From NCBI GenBank assembly GCA_965178125.1, contig OZ237755.1, forward strand, positions 496,001 through 560,000: a DNA stretch of 64,000 bases. Reading direction: 5' to 3'. Below are positions 36,001-47,400 of the stretch, piece by piece. A program made the position numbers and the translations under genes. Under the pieces are notes generated by a model that was not told the DNA's origin, made no database searches, and saw only the letters and a program-made list of their open reading frames with translations. Origin of the DNA: Bilabrum cf. latius (lineage: Eukaryota > Bigyra: Bicosoecida > Bigyra > Bicosoecida). Within the stretch, counting starts at the first letter, position 1. Each line of letters starts with the position of its first letter.

Positions 36001-38693
36001 ACGGTCGCGTTGCACCCACGCCGCACCGCTACGGCCAAACACCGGTCCAGTTTGCAGGCAGTCACAATATTCGCCACGCTGACCAAACGAGTGATCACGC
36101 ACAAGACGCTGGAGATGATGAGTACCGTGCATCGACAGCCGCTTCTCGCTTCTTTCTGCCAAACAACGCGAGCATGGCTGGTAGAGGAGGCTCGTCCGTT
36201 GATCGGGTAACCACAGCACCGGCCGAGCACACTGCGGGATCGATTGTGCAAGGAGACATCACGACCACAATCATCCTGAGCGATGATGTGCGAGATGGAG
36301 ATCGAAGCGTAAACGACACGAGCCAAGGTGATTCTCTTGCTCAAACCCACAAGACAACGAGCACGTTCGCTGGCACGTCTGCTGCTAGCAGCACCAGGAT
36401 GACGAATGTCCATTCAAGGCAGCAGGCGAGGGACAGCAGCACAAGCAACGGGGACTCTGTCATGCTCGAAGCAACCTTACCGGACGGAACGGTGATTTCG
36501 CTTCCAGCAAGAGTTGTACGGAAGCACATTGCCGCAACAGGGGCTGGGAGGGATCTGACCGAGGAGCAACCAGCCACGGCATCAAGACCGCTGGCCAAGG
36601 ACACCCCGCAATCATACAGCACAAGGCAAGAAAGTCTGCGCGAGATGCTGCAGCAGACTGGCCTTCAGCTGGATGGTCCTGAGCACTAGCTTCCTGATAT
36701 TACCGAGAATGCAGAACAGGACGGTGAGCTTCCGCGGGGCGATAGCAGGGAATCTGACTCGAAGAATAGGCCTCGGGCGGGGTCCGCTGGCTCTGGTTCC
36801 ACCGCCCGTTCATCTCACGGTGCGGCCATGGGCTTGAACATGAGACCGCGGTCGGCCATCACTGTGGTGAGAGTGCGGCCCCCTACGAGTGGCTCCGTGA
36901 GAAGCAGCCGCCCAATCAGCGGAGGCAGCAAGTCCAGTGGCAGGTCCAGTCTTCCTTCTGCAGTGGCAGGCGTGGGTACGGGTGCAGTTCCTGCTCAAAG
37001 CTTGTCGCCGCACTCAAGCGAAGACGTGCCTGGTGCTGACCACGGGCCTCGACTGGCTGGCAAGCTGGACAGCCTCGAGGTGTCCGACCACCACGCTGCC
37101 CTTGATTCTGGACTGCTCGTGTCGCCCATGCAAGGGGCCATCCAGAGCATCCGCAGGGCGGTGACACCTGGTGGCACACACCGGGGCAACACCGGCGGCT
37201 CGCGCATGTCACGCAGCTTCTCGCAAGAGATGCCACCCACCGCGCGGGAAGACGATTCAATGGCTATGGACCCCCCGACAGATGGCAAGAACAGTGAATC
37301 GGGGAAGTCAGGGTCTCCCAGCAGCAAGCAGACCGGAACTGTGGGGCAGTTCTCGGTGTCTGCCGACAGTGATAGCGGCTCTGGCGGCCAGCTGCAGCTG
37401 GTGCAAGACGGTGACCATGAGCCCGATGCTGGCACAAATGGAACAATTGAATGGAAGCAGGCCTCGTCTTCGGCGTCTTCTTTCAACAATGCCATCGGTT
37501 TCTTGAACCAGAGCAAGGACACCTTCGATTCCGACAAGTCCCCGTCCAGGACGGCAGGCACCAGCGAGATTCTGGCCAGCCAGCTGCAGAGCAAGGCAGT
37601 CGCCAAGAGGCCAAGCCGCTCGCACTCCTCTGCATCATCGCATGGCGACGGCGACGGCGATACACAGTCCGCTAAGCAACAGGAAGAAGAGCAGCAGCCA
37701 GACGTTCTCTTTGAGATCGACCTGGAGACCGGCACGGGATCGTGGGAAACGCTTCCTGTGTTGCGAGGCCAGCTGCCATCTGTTGTGGCCAAGGAATTTG
37801 CGAAGAGACACAACCTGCCGGAGAAACACGTGGCGGTCTTGCGGCACGTCATAGAGAAAGCGATGGAGAAGTATGATCCGGCACCGGCGGGGAGGGACCG
37901 CAGGCCCTCAGGCGACGTCAGGGCGGCTGCCATGGCCGCCAGACAGGAGGTCCAGGCCCAGGGCGAGGGCTTTGCTGCTGGCCAAGCTAGCGCGGGTGAG
38001 CATCAGCCCAAATCGCCTGTGTACCGAGGAAGCCCTGACATTGGTGGGACGGGACGGGGCAGCAGCGCCCGTGTGAACTCGAGCGGAACGATGCTAGAGA
38101 GGATGAGCCAGGGTTCGAATGCCGTCGAGGTTGACATCGAAGTCTCCGATGATGATGTCCGAAGCTTGCGCGTTGAGAGGGGGGAGGACCTCGATGCGGC
38201 GGCCTCTCGTTTCGTGTAGGTCGAATCGCTTGATCCTTCTCTTGCGCCTCGCGTCGCGACGGTGCTCCGCGCCGTGATGGACGGCCGCGCTGGAACACCC
38301 ATTGATACGAGTCGGACAGGCAGCAGGAGCACTGCACGCAAGCGCGTGTCTCTTGTTCGCGGCGTTCCACCTCGTTCTCCTACTACTGCTGGCAGCACGC
38401 CAGGCATGGAAGGCTCTCCGTCGCGGGCCGTGGAGGTCGAAATCGAGGTGGCGGAGGACGATTTGCGAACGCTACGAATAGAACGAGGAGCAGATTTAAG
38501 TGAAGTATCTAGGCGGTTTGTTGAGGCCGAGGGGCTCGACGGAGGACTAGCTCAGAAGATTGAGAGCGTGCTTGCGGCTGTTCTGGATGGCCGTGTCGGC
38601 AGCCCCCTTGACCCTGACCGGTCGAGCAGCCGTGGCACAGCTAGACGACGAGTATCCCTTGTACGTGGCGCGCCCACAAAGAAGAAATTTTAA
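30042..38693 (+). CDS. Giant, mostly disordered protein with C-terminal tandem repeats
   Basis: One uninterrupted frame if TAG is sense: ATG at 30042, TAA at 38691-38693, 2883 residues, about 15 internal TAGs (for example 30312, 31053, 32403, 33402, 35133, 36685, 38217). Residues about 420-620 contain weak ankyrin-like segments (AALIGDFATLQLLLS and PLHAGAAGGNATVLDLLTS). Most of the rest is Ser, Gly, Ala, Arg and Gln-rich and likely disordered, with basic helical pieces such as ERLNQASEAARVERVRIKR. Near the C-terminus, one degenerate and two clear copies of an 83-residue unit occur, each with a beta-like start (VEVDIEVSDDDVRSLRVERG), a helix around FV, and a tail RKRVSLVRG. I do not recognise the family. 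It lies 184 bp after the glucan synthase and 231 bp before the PDE, all on the same strand. Confidence 0.75.
35133..35135 (+). other. UAG codon inside a polyglutamine run
   Basis: In the giant disordered protein the codons are CAG AAG CAG CAG TAG CAG CAG, so TAG replaces one CAG in a Gln run. With the TAG TAG CAG string at 24824-24832, this favours Gln over Leu or other residues. Confidence 0.85.
38121..38675 (+). repeat. Two tandem 83-residue coding repeats
   Basis: Unit A (38121-38369) and unit B (38427-38675) are each exactly 249 nt and align without gaps: AVEVDIEVSDDDVRSLRVER against AVEVEIEVAEDDLRTLRIER, and ARKRVSLVRGVP against ARRRVSLVRGAP. The TAG at 38217 in unit A aligns with GAG at 38523 in unit B. 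A diverged third unit, starting with VLFEIDLETGTGSWETLPV, lies upstream near 37705-37875. The separating 19 residues are Ser/Pro/Gly-rich. Confidence 0.85.
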
Positions 38694-38924
38694 TACCATG
38701 CCTTCTTTATCGGTGCACCGCCACATCCAAGTTTTGGGTGCCAGTGCGGCCCAGTTTGCTTTGCAACTGTTGCGACCAAGGCCAATCATCATGATGTTTT
38801 GCGCGGCGCCGCCTTGCGAAACCGAATCACGACGTCCGTACCGCATACAGTCGACTGAACTGGGGTAAATTTCTGTGTCTACCGCGCCAATTTTTGCTAG
38901 GTTTGGTCAAAATTATTGATTCGA

Positions 38925-41900
38925 ATGTCAGATCGACGACGAAGCGTCGACGGTGAGCTTGGTTTCTGCAATAGCCCTGCGTTCGAGTTGATGCCAGACT
39001 TGTCGCGAAATCAAGGTCGTTTTGTCGACTACAACCGTGATTTGATACACTTTATTGTTTTTTCGGTGCAGGCGGTGAGAAGAGCGCAGCTTTGCGTGCG
39101 GGGAGTGCGATCGTGGGATCACAGGGCCATTCGCCCCGCCTTGCCCCTGGCGCGAGCCGAAGTAATACTGGTGAAGGCATGGCATCACGCCGTGAGCCAA
39201 ACCACTCTATGGGTACCCGTACAGGACCAACGGTCGAAGAGGAGGCACGGGTACGCCGGATGAGCAAACCGGCGACAAGAAGGCGAAGCCTTGGAGGTGA
39301 TAAACAGAAACCAGAGGTTACAGTGGTGGACGAATCAGATCCCTCTGTCGCTGCAAATGCAACCCAGCAGCTTGCGCAGGCGTCTGGCTCATAGTCGAAG
39401 CCGCAGCCAGCACCGGGCCCAGATGCCCTGGTTGGCTTGCCGTCTCTAAGCCAGAACGAGACCCTGCCCTCGAGATCTGCCGGAGGGCCGGCTGCGCAGT
39501 CAAGCCCAAATATTCGCATTGCTGGTCGCAGGGCCCTAGGACCGGCCACGGGTCACCGGGACCAGCAAGACACCCTTGATCGGGTTCTTGCGGGAAACGA
39601 TGCGCCGCCGTCGGATGCCTCACCTCGATCGGGGCAGCTTCGCTCAGCCCGCACCCACCAGCACCACAGGCCTATCCGTGGACAACACGCGATAGCAGGG
39701 AGGGCTCCATCCCTGGCCCCCGAGGGTACCAAGGCGTGGGGCTCTGTGGGGGGCGGAGGAGGCGGCGCCTCTCGCGACTGGCAGAGCGCTCTGGGCCCCC
39801 TGCTTGCTGCAGCGAGCGAGAATCCCACAGTGAAGCTCCTCGGCTCGGGGGAAGGGGGCCCAGTGGACGTGGCGCAGCTTTCTCCATCGCAGGCTGCAGG
39901 TGCCGTGAATGCGGTCGTTGGCGAGCTGCAGGCTCTGCGGTCAGTGGTCCGTGGCCTCGTTCGCGTGCTGGGTCGTTCGGCACCACCGGTTCATTCCTCC
40001 GAGGGGGAAGTGCTGGCTGCACTGCAGGACGCGGCGGGGACCATGCAGCAGGTGCTCGGTCGCGAGCAGATGCACAAGGGCTCCGGGCCTCGAGACACGC
40101 AAGAAGGAGGTGTTGGTGCCGGGGCTCTCGGCGTTTGCGTGGCTAACGGACTCAACGGGTCCTACGAAGAGGTCGCGCTGCAGCAAGGCAGCAAAGAAGC
40201 TGATGAGGGCGATGAGCTACATCCTTTGGCTGCGGAACCAGTGCTCGATGAGGGCGCCGCGCATTCCATGGCGGCCCTCCACGACGCTGTCATCCAGCAG
40301 GAAACGGTCCTGTCTCGGATCGTGAGGCGGGCCAAGCCTCGGCGCGCTTCCATGTCTTCGCTTCCCGACGGCGTGGTTGTGGAGGATCTGCTGGGCGCAG
40401 AGGACTAGATCAAAGATACGCCCCAACCTGCCTCTGCCAAGAAGAAGAGGAAGCCTTCCTCTACGGAAGGAGGCAGCGGTGACAGTGTAGGAGATTTGCT
40501 AGCAGGCGACACGCAGCAATCAGTATCATCTTCTCACAGCGCTAGCAAGGCGGGTAAAGTGAGTCTGCATGTCGCTGGTGAGGCCACGGCCGCAAACACG
40601 TACCACGTGAGCCCAGAAAAGGGCCAGCAGCTGTTCAAGCGACCCCATTCGGGCAAGCACACGTCGAGCTCTGGTGCTTCCCCACCCACCCAGCCGAAGC
40701 CTCCGCAAGGGCACAGCGCTGGAAACTACCCTCGGTAGGCCATCCAACTGGGAGCATCAGCCACCTCCAAACCGCTCCCTGCTGCTCCGTAGCTCAGTGG
40801 CACTCCGTCTACTCAGCAAGAGCCTCAAGGCGACAGCAAGCAGGGTTCATTCAAGGAGCCGGAGGCTGGCTTTGCCCCTGATGCTGGCGCAAAGCCCGCC
40901 AAAATCGTCGCTCCCGAGGCTGGTGGTCACTCAACCCCTAGAAAGCAGAGGCTATCTGGCGGGCGGCGATCGACGGCCCGCAAGGGCACTCGGCGCGGCC
41001 GGCGCGCCAGCATGACGGATCGCACACAGAGCTTCAGAAGGTCCAAGCAGAGGAGGCCCAGCCTGCAGCTTCGAGGCGAGGACCTGCACGTAGAGTTCTC
41101 GGTCATGGCTCCAGATGGCGGCGGCTTTGGCGGCGGGGCACACGGTACTGGCGACCTATTCGCATCGTCTCGCTTGCTGATGGCCGTGCGGGATGCAGCC
41201 GTGTTCGAACGAGAGAATCCGATCGATCCTAGCCAGGAAAAGGCTGTCAACCAGCCGTCAGCCGCGCTTACCGTCTCCCGCAGTGGTACCGCCGGCAAGA
41301 CAGTAGGCAGGGTCGCGGCCGCTGGCTCCATGCCTTCGAGTCAGGGCACTCTGGTCATGCTCCAGGTGCCGCCACCGAATGAGGCCATCTGGGACTTGAG
41401 CCGTCCCTACATATCTGCCACCACCGCATCGATCGACCTGGCGGCAGCCAAGCGCGCGGCGGAAGCGGATGTATACGGTCCCGGTGGCGCACCGGGGAGC
41501 GAGGGATCTGATGGCCAGGCTAGCGGAGGCAACGGCACGGAGCTAGCCAGACACGGCGCCTTTGCCTGGCTGGGGGTGACTCCACTTCCGCGCTCCATGC
41601 CACGGGCTGGATCGCACATTGGCGTGCTATGGGACTCGATGGATGTTGCCCTGTCGGCAGAAGCATTCTCGGCCGCGCTCAGCTCCGTGGTCCGCGCACA
41701 GGCCTGGCGCAAGCGAGCCACCGAGCTCGCGCGCAGAGAGCAGTCTCTCCTTCACATGCAAATGGTCGTTCACCAAGGCACGAACGTAAACGAGGTGGTA
41801 GGCGGGCTGGTGAGAGCGGCGTACCAGCTCGTGCGGGCAGACCGTGTCAGTCTGTTTCTGTCGGACCTGGCAGCCTCGCCGCCAGAGCTGGTGCTGTACA

Positions 41901-44900
41901 TTTCGTAGGACCGGAACGCAACCGGTGTCCGCGTCCCGTTCGGTCGCGGCGTGGTCGGGCATGTGGCGCACACCCGCAAGGTGCTTGCTATCCCTGATGC
42001 TTACAAGGATTCTAGATTCAACGCTGAGATCGACAAGCAGACTGGCTACAAGACGACGAGCATTCTGTGCGTGCCAGTGGTGGACAACAAGGACAGGGTT
42101 CTGGCTGTCGTGCAAGCCATCAACAAGAGACTGCCTTCCGCCGCTCGTCGCGCCGCCCGAGCGAGCAATGCCGGTGCGCAGGTGACGCCTGGTGGGGGAG
42201 ATGCTCAGGGCGGGCAGCTGTCCCCGATGGACATGATCGCACCAACTCCAGTGTCGACCGCAGCAACACCCAATCCAGCATCAGGCGCAGCGCATGATGG
42301 TGCGCCTTTCGGAGAGCATAGCTCCGGCCTGCAGTTGGTGTCGCCCGCGAGAAAAGACAGCCGGGGCGGAACTTCCGATGCCGGCAAAAGTGCGCTGCCG
42401 TTCACAAAGGAGGACGAGAGGCTGCTCGCAGCCGTGTGCTCGGCCGCCGCAGAGGCTCTGCAGAAAGCGAAGCTACTCTCCGAACATCAGCAGAGTCGGA
42501 TGAGGGCAGAAGCTATGTCTGATCTGGTCCGGGTCGTGCAGGACGTAGAGGATGGCACGTTTGAGTCACCTGACGATGGCGACGAGTAGGAAGCCATCGC
42601 TCGGCAGAGGAGGCAGGGCTCCTCTGCATCTGTGCAGCTCACTCGTGGCCTGCGATACATCGTCAACAACGTTGTGATGAGGGCAGTGCCCTGCGCGCAG
42701 GCAAGCTTCGTGCTTGTGGACGCTGTGCGCAGGGAGCTGGCGATGCTGGTGTCGTCGTCGGGAGAAACTCAGCGCATCAGGGTCCCGATTGGCAAAGGAC
42801 TCATGGGAACAGTTGCACGATCCAAGAAGATGCTACTTGCAGATAATGCAGCGAGTGATGCAAGGGTCCAAGAAGCGATTGCTGCCTCGACCGGGCGACT
42901 CTCTGCCCGGTCCGAGGCGAGCAATGCGTCAGGTGCTGCCCACGCTGCTGGTGGGTCAATGGTTGAATCAGCATCCGAAGCGAGCAGTGCGCGGCCGACA
43001 AGATCTCGACTGCCCAGTACGGACTACGAGGAGAACCCGCCAGAGGGTTCTCTCCTTATTTTCCCTGTTCTTGCACCTGCAACTGCAGCTGCTCGCCAGT
43101 TCGCCCGGCGCACTGGTACCACTGAGCAGCTGCAGGCTTCGAGGCGGTGCTTGGGGGTACTCCAGCTCCAGGGCAGGCAAGGCGGGGAGAGGTCTGGCCG
43201 ATTCACCAAGAGCGATGCAGATGTTGTCGAGGCTCTGTGCACAGAGCTGGGAGGCTGGCTGGCGCGATACGCCATGGACACGGCTCAAGAGGCTGCCCTG
43301 GCAGAAGACGGGGACGAGTCCGAAAACGACAGCGTGGGATTCCGACGCAGCATGTTGAAGGAGTACCAGGCTAGGAAGATGCCCTCACGGAGGTCTGTGA
43401 TGGCTGCCCACGAGCGGCGAGGTCACGGCCGCTCAGAATCGGCGAAGGCTAGCGGCGTGGCTGGCATGCTCAGCAAGCGCGCATCCGTCGGTTCGAGCGC
43501 GGGGGGTTCAGAAGACGACAAGAAGCCAAGACGGGGGGCACCTCCCCGGGCGGCACGCCAGCAGACGCTCCAAGACCGTCTTTCTTTGGTTGCAGATTTT
43601 GAGAAGCTGAGACGAAGCGGGATTCAGTCTCCCCATGGGTTCGACATGAGCAATGACGGTAGCTCTGGCGGGATGACCAGCGGAGACCGCTTCGGAAGCG
43701 CGACTTCGCACAAGCTCGACCTCGGCAAGCTAGGTGTGGCTGGCGGATCTGCTGCTGCTGTGGTCAGCGGCGGCTAGAACTCGCCCTTGCGGCAGATCGG
43801 TTCTGCAAGGTCTCTGATGAGCTCCGGCCACGTGCCTGCCGCTCCGAATTCGGCCAGTTTGGTCCTGCGCAGACTGGCTGACAGTTCCGATGCAGGCAGT
43901 GTGGAGGCAGCCAAGACACTAGTGCGGGAGCACAAGAGCAGGTTCAGGTTCGGGGCTGGTCAGACCGGGGGACTTCTCGAGTCTGTACATGGTGATGATA
44001 CCGTGTTCTCCGACAGCACTGGCGGGGGCGAATCCCCCGCGCAAGGGGCAGCATCGCGAGGTGCCGTGTCTCCACTGCGTGCCTAGCTTGCTGGTCGGAT
44101 GTCTGGCCAGCCGGGTGGCACCAACCAGCGGTCCACACTCGCGAGGGGCAAATCTATGACGGATAAGACACCTACGGGGCAGCGGCTGGCACATCTGGCA
44201 CACAAGCGATCTTCCGAAGGCCACGGCGTGGGCCCTATCCCTGGTCTTCTCACTGCAGTCAACGAGACAGAGGCGCCATCGGAGGAAGCCACCCCTGCGA
44301 AGGCGGCGGGATCTGTGGGATCGCCGTCTAATGCCGAGCAGGTGCACACCGGGGACGATCTCGACCTGGACATTAGCGCCACCGGGGAGGAAGAGGTCGG
44401 CCATTTGGACAAGCAGCCCACCATGGCTGATCTGCATGGTATGCCAGGAATCGACACGGCGCCAGGTCCCCAGCGCACGAGATCGCAGCTGGAGCGGCTG
44501 CCTCCCGAGGACGCAGCGCTGCTGCTGAGCAAAGCCATGGCTGAAGAGGGCAATGTAGACACAGCAGCAGACTCCCTGCCGTCTGTTCAGCTGATCCCAA
44601 GGCTGGCAAAGCTGCTTCAGATCGATCCTGCAAATGCCGCATTGGATTCTCAGAGCAGCCAGGCAGAGCAAGCAGGGGAGGATGGCGATGCTGAGGGTGC
44701 TGCAGCCGGGGGCACGTCAGTCGCAGGCGGGTCGCCGTTGAAGCCGAGCGAAGCTTCATCGGGACCCATGGAACGGGCTCCATCGAGCGGTAGCGCTAGC
44801 GTGGCACCAGAGACGCAGGGAAGCGCCCACAATGCATCGGCGCACAGCCCTTCAATGGCCGTGGCGCAGAGCAAGCCTTGGCACGGGTATCGGCCTCGCG

Positions 44901-46150
44901 CGGGCATGATCGATAAGATGCTTCGGTGGGACTTCAATACGCTCCAGTTTGATCCGGTCGACCTGGTACCGTGCCTCCTGGAGATGCTGTGGCACCTCGG
45001 CTTGGTGCAGTAGTTCGACCTCGAGCCCGATAAGGTTCTCAGGTTTTCATGGAACGTTCGACTGAGGTACCGCGACGCGAACCCCTACCATAATTTTCAG
45101 CATGCGGTGTCCGTGGTGCACGTATGCTTCCTTGCGTGCGCCCACTCTGCGACTGCTCGCTCCGTGCTGCAGCCGATCGACAGGCTCGGGCTCATGCTCG
45201 CCTCTTTGGCACACGATCAGGCGCACCCTGGGCACAACGCGAAGCTGGAGCAGGAGACGCTCTCGCGGCTCGCTATCCGATACAACGACAGCAGCGTGCT
45301 GGAGAACCACCACGCTGCTGTGCTCTTTGATCTGCTGCAGCGTCCCGGGCTCGACTGCATCAGCGGGCTCGACGTTCAGGACTTCAAGCGATTGAGGAAG
45401 GTGGCCATCACTGCGATTCTTGCGACCGACATGGTCAAGCACAACGACCAGGCCAAGCGCGCTGACGCAATCGCGCCACCACCGCCTGCAGCGGACGAGG
45501 TCGCGGCAGATGGCGACGGTGCGGCTGAAGACGGTGCGGCTGCAGGAGACGGGTCGGAGGAGTCGAAGAGCAAGGGTGCTGGGGGATGCGCGGCTGCATC
45601 CGATTCGAAGGTAGCAGGCATGGGAGACCCGTTCTGCGGAGTTCCCAGCTGCAGCGACGAGAAACGCCTCGGGGCATGCAAAGCCATCGTGGAGGGCGCC
45701 TTCGGTGGAGAGAAGGGCTCGGATGGCGCTGCGGAGCTGGCAGCCCTCATCCTGCACTCGGCAGACCTTTGCAACCCCGTGCTTCCTCGGTTCGAAGTGG
45801 TGGAGGACTGGGCCTACAGGGTGTGCAAAGAGTTCACGCAGCAGGTTGAGGAGGAAGAGGCTCTGGGGCTCGAACCTGCGCCTCACATGAAAGGGCTTGA
45901 TAACCTGCTCGCCATCAGCAGGTCGCAGGTATTCTTCATCATGTACGTCGTGGCCCCGCTTTGGACTGCGATGAGCCTAATTCTGCCCGAGTTCGAGTCG
46001 GCCAGGCTGTGCATGGAGCGTAACAGGGCGAGGTGGAAAGCGGTCTGGGATGCCGAAGAGGCTAAGGCAAAGGAGAAGGCCGCGGCTGAGGAAGAGGACA
46101 AGAAAATCGAAGGGACGGGGCCTGAGAAGGTAGAGGCTACTGACAAGTGA
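38925..46150 (+). CDS. Cyclic nucleotide phosphodiesterase with two GAF domains
   Basis: Exon 1 (38925-38952) joins exon 2 (39072-46150) in phase 1, giving 2368 residues ending in TGA. About 890 disordered residues precede GAF-A (about 903-1036; GVVGHVAHTRKVLAIPDAYK, then TGYKTTSILCVPVVDNKDR) and GAF-B (about 1196-1416; VPIGKGLMGTVARSKKMLL). The class I PDEase domain starts near 1963. Metal ligands are visible: YHNFQHAVSVVH (His 2016), SLAHDQAHPGHN (His-Asp 2057-2058) and LHSADLCNP (Asp 2241), plus the nucleotide-side Gln in ISRSQVFF. A Gly/Ala/Asp-rich insert of about 90 residues splits the domain after ATDMVKHND. Nine TAGs are in frame, including 41906 inside GAF-A and 45011 in GLVQ-TAG-FDLEP at the start of the PDEase. 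It should hydrolyse cAMP and/or cGMP, with GAF ligand binding as likely control. Specificity cannot be assigned. Confidence 0.9.
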
Positions 46151-46348
46151 TGGGCTGGATTCGGGGCGCTGGACACGATGGCGTCATACGAGCACTGAGA
46201 TCAAAAGAAAAACTGGCGAACGCTGCCCCTCAGCGCCCGAAAAGCACGCGGCTTGATTGCCGCTCAAGTCTAATTGTGACCTCTCAACTTCCGCATCCGC
46301 ATGTGGTCGCGTGATCCGATGCCTTGATCCGAGTCACTCGTCACACAG

Positions 46349-46829
46349 ATGCCTAATCCCCCTACTGTCCGGCCTGTACCTCCCGCTTACCATCCGCCGT
46401 ATCAACCCGATGATCCCACCAATCATCTTGTCCTCCGCTACTTCCTCACCCCCCCCCCCTTCGGTGAACCGTCGCTCCCTCTCCCTCTGCTCCGTCCTCA
46501 CCTCACCAGCCCCCCCTCCCTCTCTTCGCCCATCCCTCGTTGCCACCGCTCCTGCACCTCCTCCTCACAAGCCGCTCTCTCTCTCTCTCCTCCGCATCCC
46601 TACGCATCTGAGCCTGCACCTCGAGCGGGTCCTGCGCCCACCGCGCAACCTCAATCTCAGAGACCTTGTTGGCCTCACCAACGAGCATACGGTCAAGGAA
46701 ACTATTATGCAGGCGCCGTGTCCCACGTTACTGTCCGTGTTGAGGTGCAGCGCGATTCCACGACCGTGTAGATGGACAACCAGCAGGCGATGGGGAGCAA
46801 GTGTCGGCTGGCCCGTCTTCATCGACGAG
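46349..46829 (+). CDS. Possible proline-rich small protein (uncertain)
   Basis: A frame from ATG 46349 is preceded by an acceptor-like CACACAG and runs through one TAG (46769-46771) to a GTAAGC donor-like site at 46830. The first 110 residues are Pro/Ser-rich with no motif. The last part (HVTVRVEVQRDSTTV, then TAG, then MDNQQAMG) has beta-strand-like alternation and looks more like real protein. No terminal exon was identified. The pyrimidine-rich DNA would give proline-rich translations by chance, and an opposite-strand frame (46688-46503) reads as a short charged helix, so even the strand is unsure. No function is proposed. Confidence 0.22.
46449..46590. repeat. Pyrimidine-rich low-complexity tract
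   Basis: Contains an 11-base C run starting at 46449 and an alternating CT tract near 46574-46590, with almost all intervening bases C or T on the + strand. Such tracts are prone to slippage. Confidence 0.8.
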
Positions 46830-47400
46830 TAAGCCTGCTAACAAAGCCGGCGGCAAGCTTTGTGGGTGCGTTGGCGATCGTTGTATCCGCTGGGGTCGCG
46901 TGCATGGCCGTTGGGCTGGCAGTGCAGCGCACGTGCTTAGGTCTGGATGGATGCCACCAGTGGCCCCACTGTGGGAGGGTTGCAATGCTGACTGCTCCGT
47001 TTGGCTTTCGGTATGCTTAGGTTGGAGTGAGTGTGCGGAGAGGAAGGGTGCCTTGGCACATGACACCTGTGAGCGTGTCGTCGGCGAGCATGTGCCACGG
47101 TGACATCCGCCACTCTGCCTCTTTGACTGTTAGCTGGGGTTTGCGCCCCCAGGCAGATGCCCATTCGATGTGTATGTAGTGCATTGAAAGCAAGTGACAT
47201 CGACCATTCTGTCAAAGGCCATGTACCGCAGCGCACATGAAGCGCCGCCTGCACACGGTGACGCCTGCACACGCTGCACACGGTTCCGCTGCCGGCGGCG
47301 CCGTTCGCCAACGGAACTTTCGTAAAAGCGGGATGCACAATTGAGCTTGTGATTCGATTGCTTTCCGCTCCACCATTTTGAGTCGGTCAAATTGACGACA

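Larger units (their letters stand above)
46151..47400. other. Poorly resolved 1.25-kb region
   Basis: Between the PDE stop and the ankyrin-kinase start I see no confident gene. It holds an 11-base C run at 46449-46459 and a CT repeat near 46574-46590 in a strongly pyrimidine-rich stretch. A possible short + strand gene is listed separately. From about 47000 to 47400 nothing coding-like is visible. Confidence 0.5.

Noticed and set aside
46503-46688. Charged helical 61-residue ORF on the minus strand
   Set aside because: Lies in a pyrimidine-rich repeat whose complement gives Arg/Glu-rich frames by chance.
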